From assembly GCF_002925845.1 (NCBI RefSeq), contig NZ_PDNI01000031.1, positions 1 to 64,000 of the forward strand: a DNA stretch of 64,000 bases. The letters run 5' to 3'. Position 1 is the first letter of the stretch. Each line of letters opens with the position of its first letter. Shown here one piece after another: positions 27,177 to 35,771 of the stretch. The notes under the pieces were generated by a model. It saw only the letters and a program-made list of their open reading frames with translations, was not told the DNA's origin and did no database searches. Both the position numbers and the translations under genes were made by a program. Origin of the DNA: Roseovarius nitratireducens (lineage in GTDB: Bacteria; Pseudomonadota; Alphaproteobacteria; Rhodobacterales; Rhodobacteraceae).

Positions 27177-28358
27177 ATGCGACATTTGCCACGACAGGTG
27201 GTGATCGGCATCGGCATGGCGGCAGGGCTCGCGGCGTGCAGCGGACCGCTCGATATCGACATGCGCGGCGGCTTCGGCAATGCGCCGAGCACGGCCGAGG
27301 CGGCGCGCACCGCGACCGCCACGCGGCCCGAGCCGGATTCGCGAGGCATCATTTCCTATCCCGGCTACCAGGTTGCCGTGGCACGGCGCGGCGATACTCT
27401 GGCCGCGCTCGCCGCACGGATCGGTGCCGATGCCGACGAATTGGCCCGCTACAACGGTATCCAGACCGGCGACATCCTGCGCGACGGAGAGATCGTGGCG
27501 TTGCCGCGCCGGGTGGCCGAGCCCGAGGGCGGTCCGATCCGGCCCGACACCGAAATCGCGGCCCTCGCCGACCGCGCCATAGAACGCGCCGACGGCGATG
27601 GCATCGCGACCAGCACGCTCGAACCGGCGGCGCAGAGCGAGGCGGGCCAGAACGGGGCGCAGCCCATACGCCACAAGGTCGAGCGCGGAGAGACCGCCTA
27701 TTCCATTGCCCGACTCTACGACGTGCCGGTGCGCAGCCTCGCCGACTGGAACGGGCTTGGCCCGTCCTTCACCGTGCGCGAGGGTCAGTTCCTGCTGATC
27801 CCCGTACCCGCGCCCGACGCACGGCCCCGGACCCGTGACGCGGAGCGAACCAAGCAGCAGCAAGAGGACACCGTCACCGCGCCCGGCGCCGGCTCGCCCA
27901 CGCCCGAGCCACCGAGTGCCGCGCAGCCCCTGCCTGAAGAAGAGCCCGCCGCGCCCGAGCCGGTGGCCACGCCCGATCTTAGCCAGTCGCAGACCGACAG
28001 AAACGAGGCACGTCTCGCCCGACCGCTCGACGGCTCGATCGTGCGTGACTATGACAAGGGCCGCAATGAAGGCATCGACATCGCCGGCGCGCCCGGCGCC
28101 GAGGTGCGCGCCGCGGGCGCGGGCACCGTGGCGGCAGTGATCGAGGACAGTGACGGCCGCCCCATCGCCGTCATCCGCCACGATGGCAACCTGCTGACTG
28201 TCTATTCCAACCTTGCAGAGTTGAGCGTGGACAAGGGCGATCAAGTGACCCGCGGTCAAACCATCGGCACACTGCCCAACTCGGGCACCCCGGCGCTGCA
28301 TTTCGAGGTTCGCGACGGGATCGAGAGCCTCGACCCCAATTCGTTTCTGGGGAGTTGA
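27177..28358 (+). CDS. NlpD-like lipoprotein with two LysM and a degenerate LytM (M23) domain
   Basis: A 393-aa outer-envelope protein. The signal peptide ends in a lipobox (GLAAC, Cys20). Two LysM peptidoglycan-binding domains follow (about residues 62-105 and 165-204), then a proline- and glutamate-rich linker and a C-terminal M23/LytM domain (about 280-393). Metal-ligand positions of active LytM enzymes are altered: NEGID replaces HxGID and YSNL replaces the usual YxHL, while LHFEVR remains. That is the pattern of NlpD/EnvC proteins, which activate cell-division amidases instead of cutting peptidoglycan themselves. Position after surE-pcm supports an NlpD role. Confidence 0.9.
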   Translation: MRHLPRQVVIGIGMAAGLAACSGPLDIDMRGGFGNAPSTAEAARTATATRPEPDSRGIISYPGYQVAVARRGDTLAALAARIGADADELARYNGIQTGDILRDGEIVALPRRVAEPEGGPIRPDTEIAALADRAIERADGDGIATSTLEPAAQSEAGQNGAQPIRHKVERGETAYSIARLYDVPVRSLADWNGLGPSFTVREGQFLLIPVPAPDARPRTRDAERTKQQQEDTVTAPGAGSPTPEPPSAAQPLPEEEPAAPEPVATPDLSQSQTDRNEARLARPLDGSIVRDYDKGRNEGIDIAGAPGAEVRAAGAGTVAAVIEDSDGRPIAVIRHDGNLLTVYSNLAELSVDKGDQVTRGQTIGTLPNSGTPALHFEVRDGIESLDPNSFLGS

Positions 28359-28412
28359 GCGAGAGGGGGCGTCAAACGGGAGTCGCACTTGGGGCCGACA
28401 CCCTCCCCCGCG

Positions 28413-28589
28413 CTACCGCACCGGCGGCGGCGGGGCCGCGCAATGCCCACCTGTGGCGGCCAGCCCTGAGCCGAGCGCAAGCATCGGCGGCGCCGTGTAA
28501 GGGTTGAGCGGGTCCGACTGCGCCTGATCCAGGGCGACGAGACCCAGAATGCCCAGCCCCACGAGCATTGCCACGTGCACCCGCCTCAT
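28413..28589 (-). CDS. Small exported or membrane peptide coupled to the YeeE-type transporter
   Basis: A 58-aa frame (MRRVHVAMLVGLGILGLVALDQ at the start, shown only in part) with one hydrophobic N-terminal helix (residues about 6-20) and a proline-rich tail containing a single cysteine in GGHCAAPPPP. The ATG overlaps the stop of the transporter gene as ATGA, so it would be co-translated. It could be a signal-anchored peptide of the sulfur operon. No family recognised. Confidence 0.6.
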   Translation of the reverse strand: MRRVHVAMLVGLGILGLVALDQAQSDPLNPYTAPPMLALGSGLAATGGHCAAPPPPVR

Positions 28590-29716
28590 TTTCGCGCCTC
28601 CAGTCCCAACGCGGGCCGCAGCCGGATCCCCACCCAGGACCCGGCAAAGGCCGCTATGAACCACACCCAGCCATGCGCCGAGCCGGTGGCGATACCGCTG
28701 AAGAAGGCGCCGACATTACAGCCGAACGCGAGCCGCGAACTGTAGCCCAGTATCAGCCCCGCGACGATCACCGCCACCCAGGCGCGCGCAGGCAGCACGC
28801 CGACCGGCGAGGCGAACCCCGCCCGCCACCACGCCACGAGCGCGGCGCCGCCGATGAGCCCCAGATCGGAGAGCGAGGTCACGTCGGTCAGGAGGCTCGC
28901 CTCGACTTGCGCGGCATTGGCCGGGGCAGACCAGAACACCGAGCCGGATAGGTCGCCGCCCACGGCCACCACTGCCTTGGCCACCCATAGCCCGAGGCCG
29001 TAAACCACACCCCAGGGCTGCCCGGCCACCACGAGGTGCAGGATCGCCAGCACCGCCAGCGCCAGCGCCGCCCCCCAGTAACGCGCGGGCAGACGGTGGC
29101 TGCCCTTGCGGCCCAGACGAAGCGCCAACGCCGCGATCCCCGCCAGCCCGGCGAGCGTAATCGCGAGCCCACCGGTGCCGTCAAGCGTGGCCACTGGCAA
29201 TCTGCCCAGCGCCGTCCACCAGCTCAGGTGATAGGCCCCGGCAAAGCTGCCGATGGCGAAGAAGGGCAGCGCCACCGCGCCGATGGCATTGCCGCTCCCG
29301 GCGTTCACGAGCGTGCCCGAACCGCAGCCCAGCACCACCTGCATCGCCGCGCCGAAGACAAAGGCCCCGCCCACCATCGCAAATCCGATGGGGGCGTGCG
29401 CGCCCTTCAGCTCGGCCCCGTTCGCAGCGAGAAGCGGCAGCGCCGCGCAGGCAACGATGCCTATGGCCAGAAGTTGCGCCAGAAGCCCAGAGGCGTCGCG
29501 CTCGAGGATCATCCGCCGCCACGGGCCGGTAAAGCCGAAGCGGAACCCCTCTAGCGCGAGGCCGAAGCCGAGCCCGATGGCAAGGATTGCACCCGCGCGC
29601 GGCCCGGCACTCAGCGCCACCGCCATCACCAGCACGGCCACGAGTGCGAGCACGCCCGTGCGCAACAGGACGCCGGGCGCGGAAGGCGGGATCGCGTGCG
29701 CGGTGGCCTGTGTCAC
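28586..29716 (-). CDS. YeeE/YedE family (TsuA-like) sulfur-compound transporter
   Basis: A 376-aa polytopic membrane protein of the YeeE/YedE family, whose characterised members take up thiosulfate through a chain of conserved cysteines. The duplicated halves each carry a hallmark: VLGCGSGTLVNAGSGN with Cys131 and LAFGCNVGAFFSGI with Cys333. The GTG start at 29716 lies 7 bp after the stop of the rhodanese gene and gives the N-terminus TQATAHA; the open frame further upstream is antisense or overlaps rhodanese. Association with a periplasmic sulfurtransferase supports thiosulfate or related sulfur uptake. Confidence 0.88.
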   Translation of the reverse strand: MTQATAHAIPPSAPGVLLRTGVLALVAVLVMAVALSAGPRAGAILAIGLGFGLALEGFRFGFTGPWRRMILERDASGLLAQLLAIGIVACAALPLLAANGAELKGAHAPIGFAMVGGAFVFGAAMQVVLGCGSGTLVNAGSGNAIGAVALPFFAIGSFAGAYHLSWWTALGRLPVATLDGTGGLAITLAGLAGIAALALRLGRKGSHRLPARYWGAALALAVLAILHLVVAGQPWGVVYGLGLWVAKAVVAVGGDLSGSVFWSAPANAAQVEASLLTDVTSLSDLGLIGGAALVAWWRAGFASPVGVLPARAWVAVIVAGLILGYSSRLAFGCNVGAFFSGIATGSAHGWVWFIAAFAGSWVGIRLRPALGLEARK

Positions 29717-29723
29717 GGGCGCC

Positions 29724-30668
29724 TCAATACTTGCCGGTGATCTTGTTGAGAAGGTTCTCGAAAAGGCCCGGCACATTAGCCATCTCCAGCCCCGCATTGG
29801 ACCAGCCAACCACCGATTCCGGGTAGAGGCGCACGCCCTCGATCCCGGCGATCTCACTCAGCGCGAACCAGTTGGTCGCCGCCCAGTGCCCGGTATTGCA
29901 GAACGATACCAGCCGGTCGCCCTGTTCAAATCCGTTCTCGACCGCCAACTGGCGCACGAGGTCCGGCTTGATGAGCGATGGCTGGTCCTCGCCGAACCAG
30001 CGGTCATGGGTGAAATACTGCGATTGCGGGATGGTGCCGGGCCGCGCCGCCGCGCCATGCTTGGTCTCGCCTTTCCAGAACGCCTCGGGGCGGGCATCGA
30101 CGAGGGTCGCCTCCTCGCGCCCCTCGACGATGGCCTGCACATCCGCGCGCGTGGCCAGCCACTCGTCGGAGAAGGTGACGGTAATCGTGCTCGGCGCGAC
30201 CTCGGGCGCGCTGCCCGTTTCGACCGCGCCCGTGGCCTGCGTCCACGCATTCATGCCACCGTTGAGCACCGCCAGATCGCTGAAACCAGACGATTTCAGC
30301 GTCCAGTACACCCGCGCTGCCGATCCGAAATCGGTTTGGTTGCTGCCCTGATGGACAACCACGACGGGCGTGTCGGTTTCGAGGCCAAGGTTGCGCAGCA
30401 CCTCGGTCAGATGCGCCTCGGTCACGAGCATGCCCGGATTCTCCGCCGGGCCGCGAAAGAGGCCATAGGGTGCGTTGCGTGCGCCGGGGATATGGCCAGC
30501 CTCGTAGGCGGTCGGCGCGCGGATATCGAGCACGACGGGTGCCTCGGCGGCTTCCAAAGCGTCATCGAGCGCCGCGGGGGTCGTGAGTGGGCCGTTCGAC
30601 GCCTGCGCCGCCAGCGGGATCAGCGCCATCCCAAGCACCAGCGCCACCTGTTTCAATCTCGTCAGCAT
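29724..30668 (-). CDS. Periplasmic thiosulfate sulfurtransferase (two-domain rhodanese)
   Basis: A 314-aa exported enzyme: signal peptide MLTRLKQVALVLGMALIPLAAQAS, cut after about residue 24. Two rhodanese domains follow; the first (VVLDIRAPTAYEAGHIPGA) lacks an active cysteine, the second has VSFCNTGHWA with Cys257 as the persulfide carrier. Such enzymes move sulfane sulfur from thiosulfate to an acceptor. It is the first gene of a three-gene run with the YeeE-type transporter and a small peptide. A GGGAGAGGCCCC ribosome binding site precedes the ATG. Confidence 0.92.
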   Translation of the reverse strand: MLTRLKQVALVLGMALIPLAAQASNGPLTTPAALDDALEAAEAPVVLDIRAPTAYEAGHIPGARNAPYGLFRGPAENPGMLVTEAHLTEVLRNLGLETDTPVVVVHQGSNQTDFGSAARVYWTLKSSGFSDLAVLNGGMNAWTQATGAVETGSAPEVAPSTITVTFSDEWLATRADVQAIVEGREEATLVDARPEAFWKGETKHGAAARPGTIPQSQYFTHDRWFGEDQPSLIKPDLVRQLAVENGFEQGDRLVSFCNTGHWAATNWFALSEIAGIEGVRLYPESVVGWSNAGLEMANVPGLFENLLNKITGKY

Positions 30669-30794
30669 GGGGCCTCTCCCATCCCTGTGGTTGATTCAAT
30701 CGCTTGAGACATATTCCCAGAGCCTGTCGGCAACAAGCCTGTGGCAGTGACCTCACGGGCTGTTGAGCCCCCCGCCACGTCCCGGCGCTCGGGC

Positions 30795-31961
30795 TCAGGT
30801 ATCGAGCGGCAGCGCCCGTTCCACCACCCGCGCGAAGAACGAGGCGCCGAGGGGGGCCACCGCGTCGTTGAAATCGAAGGCCGGGTGGTGAAGTGCTGGC
30901 CCCGCGCCCTGCCCGAGAAACAGATAGGCGCCGGGCCGCTCGGCCAGCATGTAGGCAAAATCCTCGGCCCCCATCTCGCGCGTGCGATCCGCGATCACGG
31001 CTGCGTCTCCAACCACTTCCCGCGCGATTTCCGATGCAAATTCCGTAGTTTGCGGATCGTTTATCGTGGACGGATAGCCGGACGCGATCTCCACTTCCGC
31101 GCGCACGCCATGCGCCGCCGCCACGCCCGCGGCCACCTCTCGCAAGCGGCGGTGCGCCATGTCCCGGACGCCCTCGGCAAAGGTGCGGATCGTCGCGCCG
31201 ACATAGGCGCGTTCGGGGATGACGTTGTCGGCGCTGCCCGCGTGGATCTGCGTGACCGAAATCACCAGGTCGTCGAGCGGGTCGCGGTCACGGGTGATAA
31301 TGGTCTGAATTGCCTGAACAATCGCCACCGCCGCCGGGATGGGATCGCGCGCCTCGTGGGGCATGGCACCGTGCCCGCCCTGCCCGATCACGTGGACATG
31401 GAGGGTATCAACGGCGGCCATAATCGGCCCGGGCGTGGTCTCGAACGTGCCCTCGGGCGCGCCGGGCAGGGTGTGGAGGGCATAGACCTCGGCCACCTCG
31501 TGGCGGTTGAGCGCGCCTTCCTCAACCATAAGCTGTGCGCCGCCCGGCCCTTCCTCGGCGGGCTGAAAGAACAGCACCGCGCGCCCGGCGTAATTTCTTG
31601 TTTCTGCTAGATATTTTGCTGCACCAAGCAACATGGTCGTGTGCCCGTCATGGCCACAGGCATGGGCGCGCCCCGGCACGGTGCTGGCGTGATCGGCACC
31701 GGTCAGGTCGTCCATCGCGAGCGCGTCCATGTCGGCGCGCAGGCCGATGGACCGACCGGGGGAGCGGCCCTCGATCACCGCGACGACGCCCGAGCGGGCG
31801 ACCCCCGTTTCGATCCGGTCCACGCCGAACTCGCGCAGCTTTTCTACAACGAATTCCGCGGTTTCGAAGCAATCCAGCCCAAGCTCTGGGTGGGCGTGCA
31901 GGTGCCGCCGCCATTCGGTCATTTCCTCGGCGAACCCGGCTATGCGATTGATTGCGGCCAT
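30795..31961 (-). CDS. M20 family amidohydrolase/peptidase
   Basis: A 388-aa zinc-dependent amidohydrolase of the hippurate hydrolase / N-acyl amino acid hydrolase group. Metal-binding and catalytic signatures are GLRADMDAL, the HACGHDGHTTMLLGA block, QPAEEGPGGAQ and the C-terminal HHPAFDFND. The ATG at 31961 (MAAINRIAG) is used; the frame stays open upstream but that runs antisense to mazG. Substrate cannot be told. It is divergent from mazG across only 63 bp, so the two promoters must overlap or abut. Confidence 0.93.
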   Translation of the reverse strand: MAAINRIAGFAEEMTEWRRHLHAHPELGLDCFETAEFVVEKLREFGVDRIETGVARSGVVAVIEGRSPGRSIGLRADMDALAMDDLTGADHASTVPGRAHACGHDGHTTMLLGAAKYLAETRNYAGRAVLFFQPAEEGPGGAQLMVEEGALNRHEVAEVYALHTLPGAPEGTFETTPGPIMAAVDTLHVHVIGQGGHGAMPHEARDPIPAAVAIVQAIQTIITRDRDPLDDLVISVTQIHAGSADNVIPERAYVGATIRTFAEGVRDMAHRRLREVAAGVAAAHGVRAEVEIASGYPSTINDPQTTEFASEIAREVVGDAAVIADRTREMGAEDFAYMLAERPGAYLFLGQGAGPALHHPAFDFNDAVAPLGASFFARVVERALPLDT

Positions 31962-32024
31962 GTCTGGACATCCCTTTCGTCTCCCGTCACGTTGGCAACA
32001 GACAGCAATTTCAAGGGCGCTGCA

Positions 32025-32840
32025 ATGGCCGACGACACCCTTCTGCACGACCCCGATGGTGGGATGCCCCGGCTGATCGAGATCATGGCGCGGTTGCGCG
32101 ATCCCGAGACGGGCTGTCCCTGGGATATCGAGCAGGATTTTGCGAGCATTGCCCCCTATACCATTGAAGAGGCTTATGAAGTTGCCGATGCCATCGAGCG
32201 GGGCGACTGGCGGGATTTGCGCGCGGAGCTGGGTGACCTGCTGTTGCAGGCGGTGTTTCATGCACAGATTGCGCGGGACAAGGGGCTGTTTAATATCGAG
32301 GATGTGGCGAACGCCATTTCCGACAAGATGATCGCCCGCCATCCCCATGTTTTCGGGGAAGAAAACCGCGACAAGAGCGCCGAGCAGCAAACCCGTGACT
32401 GGGAGGCGGTCAAGGCCGCCGAGCGCGCCGCGTCAGGCGAAAGCGGCACGCTCGACGGGGTGGCGCTGGGACTGCCGGCGCTGTTGCGGGCGGTGAAGCT
32501 GCAGAAACGGGCCGCGCGGGTCGGATTTGATTGGCCGGAAACATTGCATGTTCTCAACAAGATACGCGAAGAAGTTGAAGAGCTGCATGAAGCTGCCGAG
32601 AGCGGCGACCAAGCCCATGTCGAGGAAGAATTCGGCGATCTGCTGTTCGTCATGGCCAACCTCGCGCGGCACATGAAGCTGTGTCCCGAGACCGCGCTAC
32701 GCCGCGCCAACGCCAAATTCACGCGCCGATTTGCCCGCATCGAGGCGCTGTTGGCCGAGGACGGACGCCGCCCCGAAGAGAGCGACCTCGCCGAGATGGA
32801 CGCGCTCTGGAACGCGGCCAAGGCCGAGGAGAAACTGTAG
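32025..32840 (+). CDS. mazG: Nucleoside triphosphate pyrophosphohydrolase MazG
   Basis: House-cleaning enzyme that hydrolyses noncanonical NTPs to NMP and pyrophosphate. The 271-aa protein holds two MazG domains; the first has CPWDIEQDFASIAPYTIEEAYE and GDLLLQAVFHA, the second KIREEVEELHEA and EEEFGDLLFVMANLARH, with the EExxE-type metal-binding helices intact. An AAGGGCGC ribosome binding site precedes the ATG at 32025. It converges with ychF across a strong inverted repeat. Confidence 0.94.
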   Translation: MADDTLLHDPDGGMPRLIEIMARLRDPETGCPWDIEQDFASIAPYTIEEAYEVADAIERGDWRDLRAELGDLLLQAVFHAQIARDKGLFNIEDVANAISDKMIARHPHVFGEENRDKSAEQQTRDWEAVKAAERAASGESGTLDGVALGLPALLRAVKLQKRAARVGFDWPETLHVLNKIREEVEELHEAAESGDQAHVEEEFGDLLFVMANLARHMKLCPETALRRANAKFTRRFARIEALLAEDGRRPEESDLAEMDALWNAAKAEEKL

Positions 32841-32847
32841 GTTCAGA

Positions 32848-32869
32848 GCGCGAACCGCACGGTTCGCGC
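32848..32869. terminator. Strong inverted repeat between convergent mazG and ychF
   Basis: Perfect ten-base arms GCGCGAACCG and CGGTTCGCGC separated by CA, followed by GTTT on the plus strand. It sits 8 bp after the mazG stop and 20 bp before the ychF stop. A second, 12-bp palindrome CACCGCGCGGTG follows at 32874-32885. Together they likely terminate transcription from both sides. Confidence 0.6.
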
Positions 32870-32888
32870 GTTTCACCGCGCGGTGCGT

Positions 32889-33986
32889 TCAGGTATTGAA
32901 CAGGAAATGCAGCACGTCGCCATCCTTGACGACGTAGGCCTTGCCCTCGGCGCGCATCTTGCCGGCCTCTTTCGCCGGGGTCTCGCCGCCGCAGGCGATG
33001 AAATCCTCGTAGGCGATGGTCTCGGCGCGGATGAAGCCCTTTTCGAAATCGCCGTGGATCACACCCGCCGCGCGGGGCGCGGGGGTGCCCTCGGGGATGG
33101 TCCAGGCGCGCGCCTCCTTGGGGCCGACGGTGAAGTAGGTCTGAAGGTGCAGGAGCGCGTAGCCCGCCTTTATGAGCCGGTCGAGACCGGCCTCTTCGAG
33201 CCCCATCTCGGAGAGGAACATTTCCGCCTCTTCGGCGTCGAGCTGGGCGATCTCTTCTTCGATCTGGGCGGAGATGACGACGTGGCCCGCGCCTTGCGCC
33301 TCGGCCATCTCTGCCACCGCGGCGGCATGGGCATTGCCCGTGGCCGCGCTACCCTCGTCGACATTGCAGACGTAGAGCACCGGCTTGGCGGTCAGCAGTT
33401 GGAGCAGCTTCCACGCGCGGGCGTCCTCGGCATCGACCGCGACGGTGCGGGCGGGGTGGCCCTCTTCCAGCGCGGCCTGGGCGTCGGCCAGGAGCCGGTC
33501 GGCCTGCACGGCCTCCTTGTCGCCACCCTTGAGCTTGCGCACCAGCCCGGCGCGGCGTTTCTCGATGGAATCGAGATCGGCCAGCATCAATTCGGTCTCG
33601 ATCACCTCGGCATCGGCCACCGGATCGACGCGGCCATCGACATGGGTGACGTCACCGTCCTCGAAGCAGCGCAGGACGTGGGCAATGGCATCGACCTCGC
33701 GGATATTGGCGAGGAACTGGTTGCCGAGGCCCTCGCCGCGGCTCGCGCCCTTCACGAGGCCCGCGATATCGACGAAGGTCATGCGCGTGGGGATGGTCTG
33801 TTTCGACCCGGCGATCCCGGCCAGCCGGTCGAGCCGGGGGTCGGGGACCGCGACCTCGCCCACGTTGGGCTCGATCGTGCAGAACGGAAAATTCGCCGCC
33901 TGCGCGGCGGCGGTGCGCGTGAGCGCGTTGAAGAGCGTGGACTTGCCCACGTTGGGCAGGCCGACGATTCCCATCTTGAAGCCCAT
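32889..33986 (-). CDS. ychF: Redox-regulated ATPase YchF (OLA1 family)
   Basis: Universally conserved P-loop protein that hydrolyses ATP in preference to GTP and binds ribosomes. The Walker A motif GLPNVGKST starts near residue 9, [16 protein letters not shown] supplies G3, and CNVDE replaces the usual NKxD that would confer guanine specificity. A helical insertion and a C-terminal TGS domain ([17 protein letters not shown]) complete the 365-aa protein. Its start is 129 bp from the divergent trpA start. Confidence 0.97.
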   Translation of the reverse strand: MGFKMGIVGLPNVGKSTLFNALTRTAAAQAANFPFCTIEPNVGEVAVPDPRLDRLAGIAGSKQTIPTRMTFVDIAGLVKGASRGEGLGNQFLANIREVDAIAHVLRCFEDGDVTHVDGRVDPVADAEVIETELMLADLDSIEKRRAGLVRKLKGGDKEAVQADRLLADAQAALEEGHPARTVAVDAEDARAWKLLQLLTAKPVLYVCNVDEGSAATGNAHAAAVAEMAEAQGAGHVVISAQIEEEIAQLDAEEAEMFLSEMGLEEAGLDRLIKAGYALLHLQTYFTVGPKEARAWTIPEGTPAPRAAGVIHGDFEKGFIRAETIAYEDFIACGGETPAKEAGKMRAEGKAYVVKDGDVLHFLFNT

Positions 33987-34115
33987 CTGCGGCCCCCTTC
34001 GATCCTAGGTCGGGGGCATCTACGGGGCCGGGCGGGGCAAGGTCAAGCCGGGCATTGATTTTCCCCGCCGATTGCGCCAAACCCGCGCGAACGTGACAGT
34101 TGAGAGGCCGCCTCC

Positions 34116-34907
34116 ATGACCCGCATCGACGCCAGATTCGCAGAGCTTCGCGCCGCCGGACGCAAGGCGTTCGTGTCCTACATCATGGCGGGCGACCCGG
34201 ATGCCGACACCTCGCTGGAGGTGATGAAGGGGCTGCCGGGCGCGGGCGTGGACATCATCGAGCTGGGCGTGCCCTTTACCGACCCGATGGCCGACGGCCC
34301 GACCATTCAGCTTGCCGGACAGCGGGCGCTGGCGGCGGGCATGACGCTGGAAAAGACGCTGGCGATGGCGCGTGCGTTCCGCGAGGGGGACGATACCACG
34401 CCGATCGTGCTGATGGGGTATTACAACCCGATCTACAATCGCGGCGTGGACAAGTTCCTCGTCGATGCCAAGGCCGCCGGGATAGACGGGCTGATCGTGG
34501 TGGACCTGCCGCCTGAGGAGGATGACGAGCTGTGCATTCCCGCGGCGAAGGCGGGGCTCAACTTCATCCGGCTGGCGACGCCCACCACCGATGACAAGCG
34601 CCTGCCCAAGGTGCTGACCAATACCAGCGGGTTTGTCTATTACGTGTCGATCACCGGGATCACCGGGGCGGCGGCGGCCGAGGCCACGGATGTCGGCCCC
34701 GAGGTGGCGCGGATCAAGGCGCAGACCGATCTGCCGGTGATCGTGGGTTTCGGCATCCGCAGCCCCGAGACCGCGCAGACCATCGCCGGGGTGGCCGATG
34801 GCTGCGTGGTTGGCTCGGCCATCGTGGGCGAGATGGCCGCGGGGCGCCCGGTGGCCGAGGTGCTGGAGTTCGTGCGCGGGCTGGCGGAGGGCGCGCACCG
34901 GGCGTGA
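34116..34907 (+). CDS. trpA: Tryptophan synthase alpha subunit
   Basis: Cleaves indole-3-glycerol phosphate to indole, which is channelled to the beta subunit. Catalytic residues lie in [16 protein letters not shown] (Glu and Asp) and the family motifs [20 protein letters not shown] and VGFGIRSPE are present in 263 aa. The other trp genes are not in this window; trpA is separated from trpFB here, at least on this side. Confidence 0.96.
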   Translation: MTRIDARFAELRAAGRKAFVSYIMAGDPDADTSLEVMKGLPGAGVDIIELGVPFTDPMADGPTIQLAGQRALAAGMTLEKTLAMARAFREGDDTTPIVLMGYYNPIYNRGVDKFLVDAKAAGIDGLIVVDLPPEEDDELCIPAAKAGLNFIRLATPTTDDKRLPKVLTNTSGFVYYVSITGITGAAAAEATDVGPEVARIKAQTDLPVIVGFGIRSPETAQTIAGVADGCVVGSAIVGEMAAGRPVAEVLEFVRGLAEGAHRA

Positions 34908-34965
34908 GAGGCCGCTGACCGCGTGCGGACCGTTTGCCACATCGCGCGGCGGGCGGGCAGTCGCC

Positions 34966-35577
34966 TCAGGCCAGGCCCATGTCGCGGGCGAGCATGGCGG
35001 CGTGGGTGCGGTTGCGGGCGCCGAGTTTGCGCGACAGCGTCTTGAGATGAAGCTTGACCGTCACCTCCTGGATCGAGAGATCGCGGGCGATTTCCTTGTT
35101 GGATTTGCCGTCCGAGACACCGGTCAGCACGTCGCGTTCGCGCGCGGTGAGGGCGATATCGGCCTCGGCACCGGGGTCGCGGTCGGAATTCAGGAAATCG
35201 CAGGGCGCGAAGGTGTCGCCCCCGAGGATGCGCCGCACCGCCGAGATCAGCGCGCGCGGCGCCAGCGTCTTGGGCAGGAAGCCCGCCGCGCCCGCGCGCA
35301 GCGCGCGCCGCGCCACCTCGGGCGGGGCGGTGCCCGACAGGATCGCCACCGGGCAACCCGCCTGCTCGCGCATCCGCGCGAGACCGGCGAGCGCCGCCAT
35401 CCCCGGCATCCGGTAATCGAGCAGCACGAGGTCGAACCCGTCCTGCGCGCGCACCATTGCGAGGGCGTCGTCGAACCTGCCGGCCACGGCCACGTCAAAG
35501 CCCCCCTCGCTGCGCAGGTAGGCGGCGAGCGTGTCGCGCACGAGGTCGTGATCGTCGGCGAGCAAAACGCGGCTCAT
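34966..35577 (-). CDS. LuxR/NarL-type response regulator
   Basis: A 203-aa two-component regulator. Receiver domain: acidic pair DD at 8-9, acceptor Asp54 in LVLLDYRMPG, and the lysine in FLPKTL. The C-terminal LuxR helix-turn-helix (about residues 141-200) has LTARERDVLTGVSDGKSNKEIA. It is divergent from a gene pair encoding a secreted molybdopterin-fold protein and a hybrid kinase that ends in an HPt domain, so it is the likely final acceptor of that phosphorelay. Tandem repeats and a good sigma70-like promoter lie just upstream. Confidence 0.92.
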   Translation of the reverse strand: MSRVLLADDHDLVRDTLAAYLRSEGGFDVAVAGRFDDALAMVRAQDGFDLVLLDYRMPGMAALAGLARMREQAGCPVAILSGTAPPEVARRALRAGAAGFLPKTLAPRALISAVRRILGGDTFAPCDFLNSDRDPGAEADIALTARERDVLTGVSDGKSNKEIARDLSIQEVTVKLHLKTLSRKLGARNRTHAAMLARDMGLA

Positions 35578-35594
35578 CGTGTCTCCGGTTCGGT

Positions 35595-35642
35595 GAGTGT
35601 TCGTCTTGAGTGTTCGTCTTGAGAGAAGGTTGAGTGTAGTCT
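35595..35642. repeat. Tandem 13-bp direct repeats in the response-regulator promoter
   Basis: Two perfect head-to-tail copies of GAGTGTTCGTCTT occupy 35595-35607 and 35608-35620, and a third, imperfect copy (GAGTGTAGTCT) lies at 35632-35642. The array begins 18 bp upstream of the response-regulator ATG and reaches into its predicted -10 element. Such spaced copies suggest a protein-binding site, possibly for the response regulator itself; this is inference. Confidence 0.75.
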
Positions 35643-35661
35643 GGCGTCACAGGAATGACAA
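35633..35661 (-). promoter_or_regulatory. Predicted sigma70-type promoter for the response regulator
   Basis: On the minus strand, TTGTCA and TACACT are separated by exactly 17 bp, matching 5 and 4 of the 6 consensus bases. Transcription would start near 35626, placing the perfect repeats in the early transcribed region. A GTCA-N6-TGAC inverted repeat at 35646-35659 overlaps the -35 element. Confidence 0.5.
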
Positions 35662-35771
35662 ATGCGTGATTGCACGCCGGAGCGCAAGACGTCACCCCGG
35701 GCAAAAGCATAGGAGGGCTGGGCACGCGCCTGAAATTGCCGAAACTGGTTGCGCACGAACAGGGAGGGATC

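Noticed and set aside
35599-35616. Pair of GTTC elements resembling an alphaproteobacterial LexA box
   Set aside because: Spacing is 9 bp instead of 7 and results simply from the tandem repeat.
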